Shown in pieces: positions 56,314 to 64,000 of a stretch of 64,000 bases of DNA. The stretch comes from CAVZBW01 sp963778465. GTDB lineage: Bacteria; Actinomycetota; Acidimicrobiia; Acidimicrobiales; RAAP-2. The position numbers and the translations under genes were made by a program. Numbering within the stretch: the stretch's first letter is position 1; every line of letters starts with the position of its first letter. The stretch lies in assembly GCA_963778465.1 (NCBI GenBank), contig CAVZUK010000003.1:2604001-2668000 (forward strand), in the 5' to 3' direction. The notes below the pieces were generated by a model. The model was given only the letters and a program-made list of their open reading frames with translations. It had not been told where the DNA came from and made no database searches.

Positions 56314-56400
56314 CAGCCCGGGTCCTCCCGTCCCGGGCGCTCCCCGGGGTGGCGAGCGGATTCAGGGACTCCACAGGCAAGTCGGTGAGGATGACCGCCC

Positions 56401-57681
56401 GTGGAGAGCCGGTACGACGCGGTGCCGCCCGCCCCTTCTGCCGCGAGCCCCGTCGCATCGCGGGCGGAGCCCGCTCCTCCCGCCACCCGCCCGGGTGGCT
56501 ACCTCGGCCAGTTCGACTCGTACCGGGTCCTGGCGTGCGGCGCCGTCGTGCTCCAGCACTCTCTCCTGTGGACCCTGGTCCCCGGGGAGGTCGTCGGGTG
56601 GGCGTTCGTCATGCTCCTGCACTTCAGCCGGACGGCGTTCTTCTTTCTCTCCGCCCTCCTGCTCACCTACAGCCAGATCACCCGGCCGCGGTCGACGTGG
56701 GGCTTTTGGCGACGTCGCTACGTCCAGCTCGGGGTGCCCTACGTGGCGTGGACCGTCATCTACGTCGTCTACACCGTGATCGGCCAAGGGGGGTCGTGGG
56801 GCCACGTCGGCTCCGAGCTCGTGACGGACCTCGAGTACGGCTACTACCAGCTGTACTTCACCGTGGTGCTCTTCCAGCTCTTCTTCGTCTTCCCGCTCCT
56901 CCTGCGGCTGGTCCGGGCGACCCGCCGCCACGCCGCCCTGATGACGGTGAGCCTGTGCTTCGCGCTCGTGTTGGCGGCCGACCTGCACTGGCCCGGCGCC
57001 TTCGGGTCGGTGGGCCATGCCACGACGTGGATCGAGCGGTACTGGCCCTGGTCACGAGATCTGCTCACCTACCAGGAGCAGTTCGTGGCGGGGATCCTCG
57101 TCGCCCTTCACTTCGACCAGGTGCGTGATTTCGTCGAGCGCTGGCGGCGCCCGATCGGCGCCGGCGCCGTCGGGATCGGCATCGTCGCCACCCTGTGGTA
57201 CCTGATCGCGGTCGGGGTCGGATCGGGCACCGGCCGGGCCTCGGACCTCTACCAGCCGGTGGCCTTCCTCTGGTTCACCGCGGCCGTGGCCGCCCTCGAG
57301 TGCGGCACCTGGTGGTGGTACCGGCGCACGCTCGCCGGGCACCCGCCGCGATCTCGCGTCTGGTCGGCCACCTACCTCTCGAACCTCACCGGCGGGATCT
57401 ACCTGTCCCACGTCCTGTTCATCGCGTTGCTCCGCTCCGCTCTCGGCACACTCGGTGTGCCCTCCCACGTCGGGTGGTTCGGCGAGGTCATCGTGCTTTA
57501 CGTGACCACGTTGTCGGTCTCGGCTCTCTTCAGCGCCCTGGTCCTGCGGACCCCCCTGCGATGGGTGCTGGGAGGGCCGGTCCGCTCGGAGCAGCGGAGA
57601 CGCCTCGGACAGGCGGCCATGGAGGTGCCGCTCACCGAGGTCGGCGCCACACCGGCACCAGCGACGGTCGGCGGGCACTGA
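56401..57681 (+). CDS. Acyltransferase family 3 (OafA-like) membrane protein
   Basis: 426 aa, about ten transmembrane helices. Begins YRVLACGAVVLQHSLLWTLV with the family His, followed by LLHFSRTAFFFLSALLLTYS, WRRRYVQLGVPYVAWTVIYV, a conserved YYQLYFTVVLFQLFFVFPLL, YQEQFVAGILVALHFDQV and SNLTGGIYLSHVLFIALLRS. Such enzymes transfer acyl groups to sugars or lipids at the membrane. A Pro/Ala-rich cytoplasmic N-terminus and a 50-residue tail flank the core. GTG start; the gene is divergent from katG and convergent with the AraC gene. Confidence 0.9.
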   Translation: MESRYDAVPPAPSAASPVASRAEPAPPATRPGGYLGQFDSYRVLACGAVVLQHSLLWTLVPGEVVGWAFVMLLHFSRTAFFFLSALLLTYSQITRPRSTWGFWRRRYVQLGVPYVAWTVIYVVYTVIGQGGSWGHVGSELVTDLEYGYYQLYFTVVLFQLFFVFPLLLRLVRATRRHAALMTVSLCFALVLAADLHWPGAFGSVGHATTWIERYWPWSRDLLTYQEQFVAGILVALHFDQVRDFVERWRRPIGAGAVGIGIVATLWYLIAVGVGSGTGRASDLYQPVAFLWFTAAVAALECGTWWWYRRTLAGHPPRSRVWSATYLSNLTGGIYLSHVLFIALLRSALGTLGVPSHVGWFGEVIVLYVTTLSVSALFSALVLRTPLRWVLGGPVRSEQRRRLGQAAMEVPLTEVGATPAPATVGGH

Positions 57682-57694
57682 GCGCGCCGCACCC

Positions 57695-57756
57695 GGGGAG
57701 GCTCCGCCGGCGCACCCCTGAGCACGCTGCGGCGATGCGCTCTTCGGAGCCTCCCC
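57695..57756. terminator. 12-bp inverted repeat between convergent genes
   Basis: GGGGAGGCTCCG (57695-57706) and its exact reverse complement CGGAGCCTCCCC (57745-57756) are separated by 38 bases. They lie between the ends of the acyltransferase (stop 57681) and AraC genes (stop 57758-57760). It is well placed to end transcription from both sides; a short run of C and T follows on the plus strand. Confidence 0.6.
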
Positions 57757-57757
57757 C

Positions 57758-58534
57758 TTAGGGTCCTTGGACCCGTCGGCGGCGGTACCGTGAGGGAGTT
57801 TCACCGGTCCGCTTCCGGAAGGCTCGGTTGAAGGCACTCAGGCTGTCGAAACCGACCGCCCCCGCCACCTCGAGGACCGACGGCCCGGGCTCCGCCAACA
57901 GGGCCATGGCCCGAAGGAGCCGGGCCTGCAGCAGGTACTCGCGCCAGGTCATCTCGACCGAGGCCTCGAACCGCCGGCGCAGCGAGCGTTGCGACACGCC
58001 GACGACGCGCGCCACGTCTCCGACCGTTGCCGTCCCGAGATGGCGCCGGGTCCACTCCATCGCGGCGGCGACGACGGGCTCCGTCGAGACCGGCAGGCTC
58101 AGCGGCGCCTCGTCGTCGAGGGAGTCGGACACGAGGCGTCCGAGCGCGACGAAGAAGGCGTCGGCGAGTGCATCCGAGCCCTCCCGGCCGATGGGCCAGC
58201 GGCTCGAGTACACCATCATCTCTCGCAGGACGGCCGGCACCGCGAGGATCCGCACCCGCTCGCCGGGGACGGGGACGAGCTCGGGAGCGAAGAACACCGA
58301 GATCGTGCGCACGGCGCTGCGTATGGTCGTCCGGTGCTCCGCTCCGGCGGGTATCCACGCCGCCTGTTGCGGCGGCAACAGGTAGTGGGCGGCGGCGGTC
58401 TCCACCTCGACGACGCCCCGCAAGGCGAACTCGATCTGGTGCAGGTCGTGGCGGTGCCACGTCGTGACCAGCTCGTCGCCCGAGTAGGAGAAGCTGCCGG
58501 CCGTCGGCCGGCCCCCGGTGCGCATGTCGACCAT
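57758..58534 (-). CDS. AraC-family transcriptional regulator
   Basis: 258 aa. N-terminal cupin sensor (TWHRHDLHQIEFALRGVVEV, ETAAAHYLLPPQQAAWIPAG, EHRTTIRSAVRTISVFFAPE) and C-terminal double helix-turn-helix (TATVGDVARVVGVSQRSLRR, RFEASVEMTWREYLLQARLL, VLEVAGAVGFDSLSAFNRAF, RKRTGETPSRYR). I start at ATG 58534; an upstream extension of the frame reads through the divergent methyltransferase gene and is not credible. It faces the methyltransferase across 79 bases and could control it. The cupin HxH-type residues suggest sensing of a small molecule. Confidence 0.93.
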   Translation of the reverse strand: MVDMRTGGRPTAGSFSYSGDELVTTWHRHDLHQIEFALRGVVEVETAAAHYLLPPQQAAWIPAGAEHRTTIRSAVRTISVFFAPELVPVPGERVRILAVPAVLREMMVYSSRWPIGREGSDALADAFFVALGRLVSDSLDDEAPLSLPVSTEPVVAAAMEWTRRHLGTATVGDVARVVGVSQRSLRRRFEASVEMTWREYLLQARLLRAMALLAEPGPSVLEVAGAVGFDSLSAFNRAFRKRTGETPSRYRRRRVQGP

Positions 58535-58613
58535 GCCGGAACTGTCCGGCAAAGGCCGATTGTTGACCGATTGTGCAGAGACGGCCACGAGGGCGTCATC
58601 GTATAAGTGCGAG

Positions 58614-59180
58614 GTGAACGAGAGCCACCTCCAATTCCTTTCCAGCCCTGACTGGGCCCGGATGCTCGAGGACGAGCTGCTGCCCTGGGTGGAGGGTGCG
58701 GGAGACCTCGGCGACGAGATCCTCGAGATCGGGCCGGGCCCCGGGCTCACCACGGACCTGCTGCGCCGGAGGGCCCGCAAGGTGACCGCCGTCGAGGTCG
58801 ATCCGAGCCTCGGAGAGCCGCTCCGACGACGGCTGGCGGGGAGCAACGTGGAGGTGCTGGTGGCCGACGCGACCGAGGTCGACCTCCCCGAGGAGCGGTT
58901 TTCTACGGCGGCGGCCTTCTCCGTGCTCCACCACATGCCCTCCGAGGAGCACCAGGACCGGCTGTTCGGCGTGCTGCACCGAGCGCTTCGACCAGGCGGT
59001 GTCTTTGTTGGACAGGAGTCTCTCGACATCGAGGCGATCCGTGAGGGCCATGCGGGCGACACCTTCAACCCGGTCGACCCCGACACCCTGCCGAGCCGCT
59101 TGGCGGCGGCGGGCTTCGGGCCGACGAGGACCGACGTCGTCGGTTACCACTTCCGCTTCGTCACCAGAAAGGCCGAGTGA
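58614..59180 (+). CDS. Class I SAM-dependent methyltransferase
   Basis: 188 aa. The SAM-binding motif is ILEIGPGPGLTTDLLRRRA near residue 38, then VTAVEVDPSLGEPL (acidic residue for ribose), VLVADATEVDLP, AAFSVLHHMP, LHRALRPGGVFVGQESLD and a C-terminal strand (TDVVGYHFRFVTRKA). The GTG at 58614 gives the normal small-methyltransferase length. The substrate is unknown; closest in style to ubiquinone/menaquinone-type and phospholipid methyltransferases. Divergent from the AraC gene. Confidence 0.92.
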   Translation: MNESHLQFLSSPDWARMLEDELLPWVEGAGDLGDEILEIGPGPGLTTDLLRRRARKVTAVEVDPSLGEPLRRRLAGSNVEVLVADATEVDLPEERFSTAAAFSVLHHMPSEEHQDRLFGVLHRALRPGGVFVGQESLDIEAIREGHAGDTFNPVDPDTLPSRLAAAGFGPTRTDVVGYHFRFVTRKAE

Positions 59181-59237
59181 GCTCGAAGAGTTCGAGCCCC
59201 CTGTGCGGGAGCGCCCCCGTCGGGCCCATGAGCGTTG

Positions 59238-60065
59238 TCAGGGGCGACCAGCGCCGAAAGCGGGCGCGGGAAAGACGAGGAGTTGGCCGGTGCGCTCCGC
59301 CTGGTCCCCGCTCCCCCACTCTTGCGCCACGACGTAGAGGCGCGGCGGGTCGCTGCGATTGAGCACGCAGGCGAACGCGCCGCGGTCCAGGTCGATACGG
59401 GAAAGGACCTCCCCGCCCTCTCGGATCCGCACGCAGCGCCGACTGCCCACGTCGGCATACCAGAGCGCTCCCTCCGTGTCGACGCAGATGCCGTCGGGGT
59501 GGTCGTCTCCGGTGTCCGCCCACACCCGCCGCCGTTCGAGATCGCCGTCGGCGACGATGTCGTAGGCGGTGATGCAGTTGGCGTAGGACTCGGCGACCAA
59601 CAGAGACCGGCCATCGTCGGTGATGGCCATCCCGTTGGGGAAGGCCAGGTCGTCGGCGACGCGTCGGGCAGCCCCGTCCGGCCCGACGAGCGCCACGAGC
59701 CCCGGGGCCGGCTGACCGCCGGGAAAGTCGAAGCCGATGCTGTTCACGTAGGCGTTTCCGGCCGCATCGACCACGATGTCGTTCCAGGGCTTCGTGGAGA
59801 TGCCCGCCAGGTCCGCATGGGTGACGATCGAACGGTCCCCCTCGCGCCGCACGAGCCGGTGTCGGGCGGAGTCCACGACGAGCAGGCGACCGTCGGGCAG
59901 GAAGTCGATGCACATGGGGAACGACAGGACGCGTGCGACGACCTCGTGACGACCGTCGGGATCGACGGCGATCACCTCGTTTGCACCCCAGTCGGAGAAC
60001 CACAGTCGTCCGTCGTGCCAGCGTGGCGACTCGCCGAACGCGATGCCGGTCATCAGTACGGTCAT
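59238..60065 (-). CDS. SMP-30/gluconolactonase-family protein
   Basis: 275 aa six-bladed beta-propeller lactonase. Metal ligands are visible: Glu in TGIAFGESPRWHDGRLWFSD, Asn in KPWNDIVVDAAGNAYVNSIG, Asn in FPNGMAITDDGRSLLVAESY and Asp in HPDGICVDTEGALWYADVGS. The family hydrolyses sugar lactones or related esters with one divalent metal. ATG at 60065. It lies 30 bases after the antiporter gene in the same direction, so they may share a transcript. Confidence 0.92.
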   Translation of the reverse strand: MTVLMTGIAFGESPRWHDGRLWFSDWGANEVIAVDPDGRHEVVARVLSFPMCIDFLPDGRLLVVDSARHRLVRREGDRSIVTHADLAGISTKPWNDIVVDAAGNAYVNSIGFDFPGGQPAPGLVALVGPDGAARRVADDLAFPNGMAITDDGRSLLVAESYANCITAYDIVADGDLERRRVWADTGDDHPDGICVDTEGALWYADVGSRRCVRIREGGEVLSRIDLDRGAFACVLNRSDPPRLYVVAQEWGSGDQAERTGQLLVFPAPAFGAGRP

Positions 60066-60095
60066 GTCAGAAAGGACCTTCCCGACGTTGCGAAA

Positions 60096-61418
60096 TCATC
60101 GGTGGCGAGAGCGCCATCCGCGGCTCACGCCCGGGCGGAGCCTCTGCGGTGCCCGGAGAGGGCCCGAGGACGGATCATCGGCGTCTCTGCCTGGTCTCCG
60201 GCCGCAGGCGGAGCGGGAACCGCCAGCCTCGCGGAGTAGCGGCGCGGCGAGCGGCGCGGCGGAGACGCCATGTGCGAACACGCTGAGGGCGACCGTGACC
60301 ACGGTCGCCGCGAGCACGACGTTCCCCGCGGCCGGGTCAAGGGAGTCGATCGCCAGGAGCCCGAACACGATCGACGCGAGGCCCCGCGGACCGAACCATC
60401 CGATGAAGGCGACGGTCCGCCGATCGAGGCCGCTCCCCATCAGGGACAGCGCGACGGGCACCATGCGCGCCGCCGTCAGCACGACGACGGCGAAGACGAC
60501 GTCACTCCATCCCGCGGCCTCCAGCCCGGGTACGAGCATCACCGCGCCGAAGATGAACCACGTCACGAGCGAGAGGAGCTCTCCGGCATCCTCGGCGAAC
60601 GAGAGGTGCCGCTCGCCTCCGGGCCTCGCGCTCCCGTAGGCCATGCCGGCCACGAAGGCCGCGACGAACCCGTTGGTACCGGCCTCGAGCGAGGTGACGT
60701 AGGCCAGGATCGCGAGCGCCAGCACCGAGAGCGAGTGGGAGGCGGCGCTGCTCCAGCGGGCCCGCTCGCCGGCATAGAGCACGCCGGCCCCGGCGATCCC
60801 GATCGAGAGCCCGATGCCGGCACCTCCGAGGAGGTCGACCGCCGCCCCACCGACGCTCTGGGTTGCCAGCGCTTCGGCCGAGAGCGCACCGGCAAGGAAC
60901 AGGTTGACAAAGGGGGTGGCGATGCCGTCGTTGAGCCCGCTCTCGATGGTGAGCGTTCTGCGCAGGCTGTTGGGTAGTCGCCGGTCCTGCACGATCGGGG
61001 CACCGAGCGCCGCATCCGTGGGGGCCACGATCGCCCCGATGGCCGCCGCGACCCAGAGGTCGGTCCCCTTGAGTAGGCCGAAGGCCACGGCGGTCCCCGC
61101 CCCGATCGTCAGGGGAAGACCCAGGGCGAGCAGTCGTGCCGAGACGCCCACCTCCTCTCGTACCGCACGCACGTTGACCCGTGCCGCATCGGCGAACAGC
61201 ACGACGGCGAGCGTCAGCTCCGCGACCGTCAAGATCGTCGACGAGTGCAGGCGGACGTCGACCAGGTGGATGGGCCCGTGCGAGGTGGCCACGCCGAGCA
61301 CGACGAACGCCGTCGGGGCGCTGATGTTCCAGCGAACGAGACGATCCGAGACTGCGCCCCACAGGACGATGCAGGCAGCCAGGACCGCGAGGGCCCCGGT
61401 GTTCAGGCCATGATCCAC
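60096..61418 (-). CDS. CPA1-type Na+(K+)/H+ antiporter
   Basis: 440 aa with about 12 membrane helices. Signature segments: LVRWNISAPTAFVVLGVATS, TVAELTLAVVLFADAARVNV with the FxDA motif, GAIVAPTDAALGAPIVQDRR containing the ion-binding Asp of the APTDAAL motif, RRTLTIESGLNDGIATPFVN, and WFGPRGLASIVFGLLAIDSL. This fits the NhaP-like branch and electroneutral cation/proton exchange in the cytoplasmic membrane. GTG start at 61418; the ATG at 61411 is out of frame. An Arg-rich C-terminal tail is atypical and may be poorly conserved. Confidence 0.92.
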   Translation of the reverse strand: MDHGLNTGALAVLAACIVLWGAVSDRLVRWNISAPTAFVVLGVATSHGPIHLVDVRLHSSTILTVAELTLAVVLFADAARVNVRAVREEVGVSARLLALGLPLTIGAGTAVAFGLLKGTDLWVAAAIGAIVAPTDAALGAPIVQDRRLPNSLRRTLTIESGLNDGIATPFVNLFLAGALSAEALATQSVGGAAVDLLGGAGIGLSIGIAGAGVLYAGERARWSSAASHSLSVLALAILAYVTSLEAGTNGFVAAFVAGMAYGSARPGGERHLSFAEDAGELLSLVTWFIFGAVMLVPGLEAAGWSDVVFAVVVLTAARMVPVALSLMGSGLDRRTVAFIGWFGPRGLASIVFGLLAIDSLDPAAGNVVLAATVVTVALSVFAHGVSAAPLAAPLLREAGGSRSACGRRPGRDADDPSSGPLRAPQRLRPGVSRGWRSRHR

Positions 61419-61612
61419 CGAGATGTCGGGGATTCTCGGTCCGCCGGGAGCACCAGCACCCGTGAAAGCATCTGCGGTGCCCCCCTGTCCCCCGCCCTCC
61501 GTTCATCATCGCGCCGGAGCGGGATCTGCCGCTCGCTGACCGCTCCGCCACGGGTCGCGCCGCGCCTTGCGGATGGCCGCGGTCGGCGGAAAGGCCAGAG
61601 GCTCGCCGGCGG

Positions 61613-62074
61613 TCAGCTCTCGTTCGCGTCGACCGGCCCGTGCCACGACCACTGCGGGATCCGGAGTCCCTCCGGAACATCCTCGGGCCGGTGCGGGTAG
61701 CGGGCCAGCGTGTTGGTCGTGGTCCAGACGAAGTAGTCGCGCAGGACCCGTCGCAGCGGGTCGTCCGTGCCGAGACCGATGTCCCCGAGAGCCTGGTCGA
61801 AGCAGGCGATGGCCCTCCGGTCCATTTCCTCGTGTGGTCCGTTGCCGCTGTGGATCTGCACCACCGTGGTCTCGTCGCCCATGGTGTCGGAGTAGGTGGT
61901 GGAGCCGCCCAGTGCCTCCGCCCAGTAGGCCGCCAGCCGCTCTACGTGCTCTGGGTGGTGGCCGTGGCTGAAGGCGTGGCTGACGACCTCGTCCGCCATG
62001 ACCCTCGCATGCCACGCCCTGGCCAGGCTCCGGACTCCGTCGTTGCCGCCCAGGGCCTCGAACAAGGTCTCCAC
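61613..62074 (-). CDS. glbO: Truncated haemoglobin, group II
   Basis: 153 aa. Globin words: METLFEALGGNDGVRSLARA, HARVMADEVVSHAFSHGHHP, EHVERLAAYWAEALGGSTTY, then the proximal His in VQIHSGNGPHEEMDRRAIAC, followed by FDQALGDIGL. A C-terminal extension (LARYPHRPEDVPEGLRIPQW) is common in the actinobacterial form. It binds O2 or NO and could protect against nitrosative or oxidative stress or supply O2. GTG start. It lies downstream of the protease gene, beyond an intergenic hairpin. Confidence 0.9.
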   Translation of the reverse strand: METLFEALGGNDGVRSLARAWHARVMADEVVSHAFSHGHHPEHVERLAAYWAEALGGSTTYSDTMGDETTVVQIHSGNGPHEEMDRRAIACFDQALGDIGLGTDDPLRRVLRDYFVWTTTNTLARYPHRPEDVPEGLRIPQWSWHGPVDANES

Positions 62075-62094
62075 GGCCTCAACGATGGCAGCCC

Positions 62095-62117
62095 GGGCGG
62101 TCAGGGCGTGACCGCCC
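62095..62117. terminator. Hairpin between the htrA-like and globin genes
   Basis: GGGCGGTCA-GGGCG-TGACCGCCC has a perfect 9-bp stem and 5-base loop in the 59-base gap. It has no T-run, so it may attenuate or end the upstream transcript, or stabilise its 3' end. Confidence 0.45.
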
Positions 62118-62133
62118 CGGACCGCAGGGCGAC

Positions 62134-63222
62134 TCAGGGCGCCGTGCCCAGCGTGACCTCGGTCGTCCGGGGGCTGCCGCCGTTGCGCTCGTAGGTGATC
62201 GACACGGTCTCGCCGGGCTTCTTGGTCAGCGTGACGGCCAACAGCTGGTTGGCGTCGGTCGCGGGCTCACCGTCGATCTTCGTGATGACGTCGCCGTTGC
62301 GCAGGCCGGCGGCGGCGGCCGGGCCCCCCGGTACGACCCCCACCACGTACAAGCCCTCGCTGGTTCCGGCCTGTTGTGCGGCGGCGGGAGGTATCTGGAC
62401 GACCTGGATGCCGAAGTACGAGTGCGTCACCGATCCGGTCGCGATCAGCTCGTCGGACACCTGCTTCGCCACGCTCACCGGTATGGCGAAGTTGAGGCCG
62501 ACGCTCCCCGCGCTCGATCCTCCGGACTCGGTCGGCACCGTCGCTCCGGCGGATGGCACGCCGATCAGATTCCCCGAGCAGTCCGTCAGGGCGCCGCCGC
62601 TGTTGCCCGGATTGATCGAAGCGTCCGTCTGGATCGCGGAGACGAGCAGCGCCGATTGCCCGTTTTCGCCCGGTACCTCGATCGTTCGGTTGAGGGCGCT
62701 CACGATCCCCGAGGTCACCGTGCTCGATAGCCCGAGCGGTGCGCCGAGGGCCACCACCGGCTCGCCCACCTGGACGCTCTCCGAGGTGCCCAAGTTGATG
62801 ACCGGGAGGTTGTCCTGCGACACCTTGATCACGGCCAGGTCGGTTTGAGGATCGCGACCCGTGATCTCGGCGGCGACGTTCGTACCGTCGGCGAAGGTCA
62901 CGTCGATCGAGCCGCGGCTGGCGGCCGCGGCGACGACGTGGTTGTTCGTCAGGATGTACCCGTTGCTCCGGATGATCTCCCCGGAGCCCGAGCTGCTCTG
63001 GGTGCCGGCGCGGATGTTGATCGTCACGACCGAGGGCAGAACCTGGTTCGCCACCGAGGTCGCCGAGCAGACGGCATCGGTGGGGCTCGATCCTCCCGAC
63101 CCGAGGTCCCCGTTCGCGGCGGCGACGATGAGTCCGCCGATCCCGCCCCCGAGGATGACCGCCACCAAGAGTCCGATCCACGTCCTCCACTGGCGGCCAT
63201 GACCGGCGGTGTGCGTGCTCAC
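62134..63222 (-). CDS. HtrA/DegP-type trypsin-like serine protease with PDZ domain
   Basis: 362 aa from the GTG at 63222. A single N-terminal membrane anchor (WIGLLVAVILGGGIGGLIVA) places the catalytic domain outside the cell. Catalytic triad: His in GYILTNNHVVAAAAS, Asp in RDPQTDLAVIKVS, Ser in TDASINPGNSGGALTD. A C-terminal PDZ domain has YFGIQVVQIPP, GLYVVGVVPGGPAAAAGLRN and GDVITKIDGEPATDANQLLA. It degrades or refolds damaged exported proteins. A TTG start at 63264 is possible, but GGTAGAAC just before the GTG looks like a -10 element and suggests a leaderless message. Confidence 0.93.
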   Translation of the reverse strand: MSTHTAGHGRQWRTWIGLLVAVILGGGIGGLIVAAANGDLGSGGSSPTDAVCSATSVANQVLPSVVTINIRAGTQSSSGSGEIIRSNGYILTNNHVVAAAASRGSIDVTFADGTNVAAEITGRDPQTDLAVIKVSQDNLPVINLGTSESVQVGEPVVALGAPLGLSSTVTSGIVSALNRTIEVPGENGQSALLVSAIQTDASINPGNSGGALTDCSGNLIGVPSAGATVPTESGGSSAGSVGLNFAIPVSVAKQVSDELIATGSVTHSYFGIQVVQIPPAAAQQAGTSEGLYVVGVVPGGPAAAAGLRNGDVITKIDGEPATDANQLLAVTLTKKPGETVSITYERNGGSPRTTEVTLGTAP

Positions 63223-63446
63223 TTGCGCTGTTCTACCAGGCGCTGGGCCTGGACGAGATGGCAAGGCCGGCCACTCGCGGCGGCCGACTTCGAGGGGTTT
63301 CGACCAGCGACAGGTTGCAAATGTCGTGAAGAGACCGTCACGACGGTTGACGCGAGGCCCCGGTTAGTTCATCATCTGCCGAATACATGTTCATCGCACG
63401 ATGAATAACCACCCTGCCCGACGGATTTGGTGAGGAGGCCCCTCCC

Positions 63447-64000
63447 ATGCACGGACCGAGTTCGGTCGCACCCCAGCTCGAGCGACGCAGCAAGACCCGA
63501 GGTCCCGCCCCGGCCACCCGGCTGCGCCGCCTCGGGTCGGCGGCGATCGCGCTGCTCGTAGCGGCAACCTCCTTGATCGCCATGGGGTCCGTCTCGGTGC
63601 CTCGAGCCGGGGCGTCCACGTCCCCCGCGTGGTCGCAGGCCTCCCCGGCGTCCTCTCCACCTTCGCGTCGCCAGGCCGCCATGGCCTACGACGCGGCAAC
63701 GCAACAGGTGATCCTGTTCGGCGGGGCAACCACCGGGACCACGCTGCTGGGCGACACCTGGGCCTGGAACGGCACCACCTGGACCGAGCTCACGCCGAGC
63801 ACCAACCCGTCTGCCCGGTTCAACGCCTCCCTGGCCTACGACCCGGCGACGCGGCAGCTCCTCTTGTTCGGCGGCGTGACGACCGGAAGCACGCTCCTGG
63901 GCGACACCTGGGCCTGGAGCGGCACCACCTGGACCCCCCTCGACCCGGTCACCAGTCCGGCCGCCCGCGAGGGTGCCGCCATGGCCTACGACCCGGCGAC
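63447..64000 (+). CDS. Secreted Kelch-like repeat protein, cut by the window end
   Basis: At least 184 residues; the frame is open to the edge. GAGGAGG eight bases before the ATG. A basic N-terminus and hydrophobic core (LGSAAIALLVAATSLIAMGS) form a signal peptide ending near RAGAS. Then come 50-residue repeats: AMAYDAATQQVILFGGATTG, TTLLGDTWAWNGTTW, again SLAYDPATRQLLLFGGVTTG, STLLGDTWAWSGTTW, and a third starting AMAYDPA. Each is a Kelch-type beta-propeller blade (LFGG, DTWxW). It should be extracellular; ligand unknown. Confidence 0.88.
   Translation, partial: MHGPSSVAPQLERRSKTRGPAPATRLRRLGSAAIALLVAATSLIAMGSVSVPRAGASTSPAWSQASPASSPPSRRQAAMAYDAATQQVILFGGATTGTTLLGDTWAWNGTTWTELTPSTNPSARFNASLAYDPATRQLLLFGGVTTGSTLLGDTWAWSGTTWTPLDPVTSPAAREGAAMAYDPA
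63684..64000 (+). repeat. 150-bp tandem repeats encoding Kelch-like blades
   Basis: The word GCCTACGAC recurs at 63684, 63834 and 63984, exactly 150 bases apart, with long near-identical stretches such as GGCGACACCTGGGCCTGG in each copy. Nucleotide identity is higher than needed for the protein fold, so recent unit duplication or gene conversion is likely. Confidence 0.8.

Noticed and set aside
58535..59086. Extension of the AraC frame to 442 residues
   Set aside because: It would run antisense through the methyltransferase gene with Ser/Arg-rich noise; the cupin domain starts at 58534.

Overview
The window is high-GC DNA with short intergenic gaps, many GTG starts and frequent 4-nt ATGA or TGATG stop/start overlaps. 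The gene families point to Actinomycetota: an F420-type luciferase-like oxidoreductase, a SigJ/ECF41 sigma factor, adenylate-cyclase/AAA/TPR giants, a remnant resembling a mycofactocin-coupled SDR, choice-of-anchor D and YVTN-type secreted proteins, and phosphotransferase/SnoaL/amidohydrolase catabolic genes. A deep-branching class such as Acidimicrobiia is my guess; no rRNA, tRNA or ribosomal marker is present to confirm it. I saw no integrase, transposase, CRISPR array or plasmid gene.

Layout. 1-6.3 kb: a tightly coupled minus-strand operon of a PreT/GltD-like flavoprotein with ferredoxin domains, pyruvate:ferredoxin oxidoreductase and a PreA-like dihydroorotate dehydrogenase homologue. 6.6-14.9 kb: a VioB-type ferritin-like protein, a DUF1905 protein behind a decayed glyoxalase, an ABC exporter pair, a P450 and an LLM oxidoreductase. 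15.9-18.9 kb: a 989-aa secreted stalked protein. 19.1-20.6 kb: an ArsR/SRPBCC/RibD-like operon with a readable promoter and operator. 21.3-29.6 kb: two paralogous cyclase-AAA-TPR regulators flanking a GYD protein and a broken acyl-CoA synthetase. 29.6-31.6 kb: a MerB-like protein, a beta-helix remnant and a secreted protein. 31.8-45.7 kb: an almost all-minus-strand catabolic block (SDRs, amidohydrolase, carboxymuconolactone decarboxylase-SDR fusion, SGNH hydrolase, two aminoglycoside-phosphotransferase-like kinases, cyclase, SnoaL proteins). 45.7-48.6 kb: divergent plus-strand BKACE, class III CoA transferase and SRPBCC genes. 48.7-50.9 kb: an FAD oxidoreductase-SigJ operon behind an ECF41-type promoter. 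50.9-53.1 kb: a TetR regulator and a secreted Ig-like protein. 54.0-56.3 kb: katG with six frameshifts. 56.4-64.0 kb: an acyltransferase, AraC regulator, methyltransferase, SMP-30 protein, CPA1 antiporter, truncated globin, HtrA protease and a Kelch-like secreted protein cut by the window edge.

Together the genes suggest a free-living, mainly oxygen-using heterotroph (P450, KatG, globin, FAD enzymes) that also carries oxygen-sensitive PFOR chemistry. It appears to break down carboxylic or cyclic compounds through CoA thioesters. A notable trait is the number of decayed fragments between intact genes: VOC, COG4315, He_PIG, SHOCT, AMP-ligase, beta-helix, SDR, YVTN and katG. The most unusual intact items are the CMD-SDR fusion lacking the catalytic Lys, the MerB-like protein with Cys/Glu/Cys, the ECF41 promoter placed so close to its gene that the mRNA should be nearly leaderless, and an arsR gene whose only ATG lies inside its own promoter.
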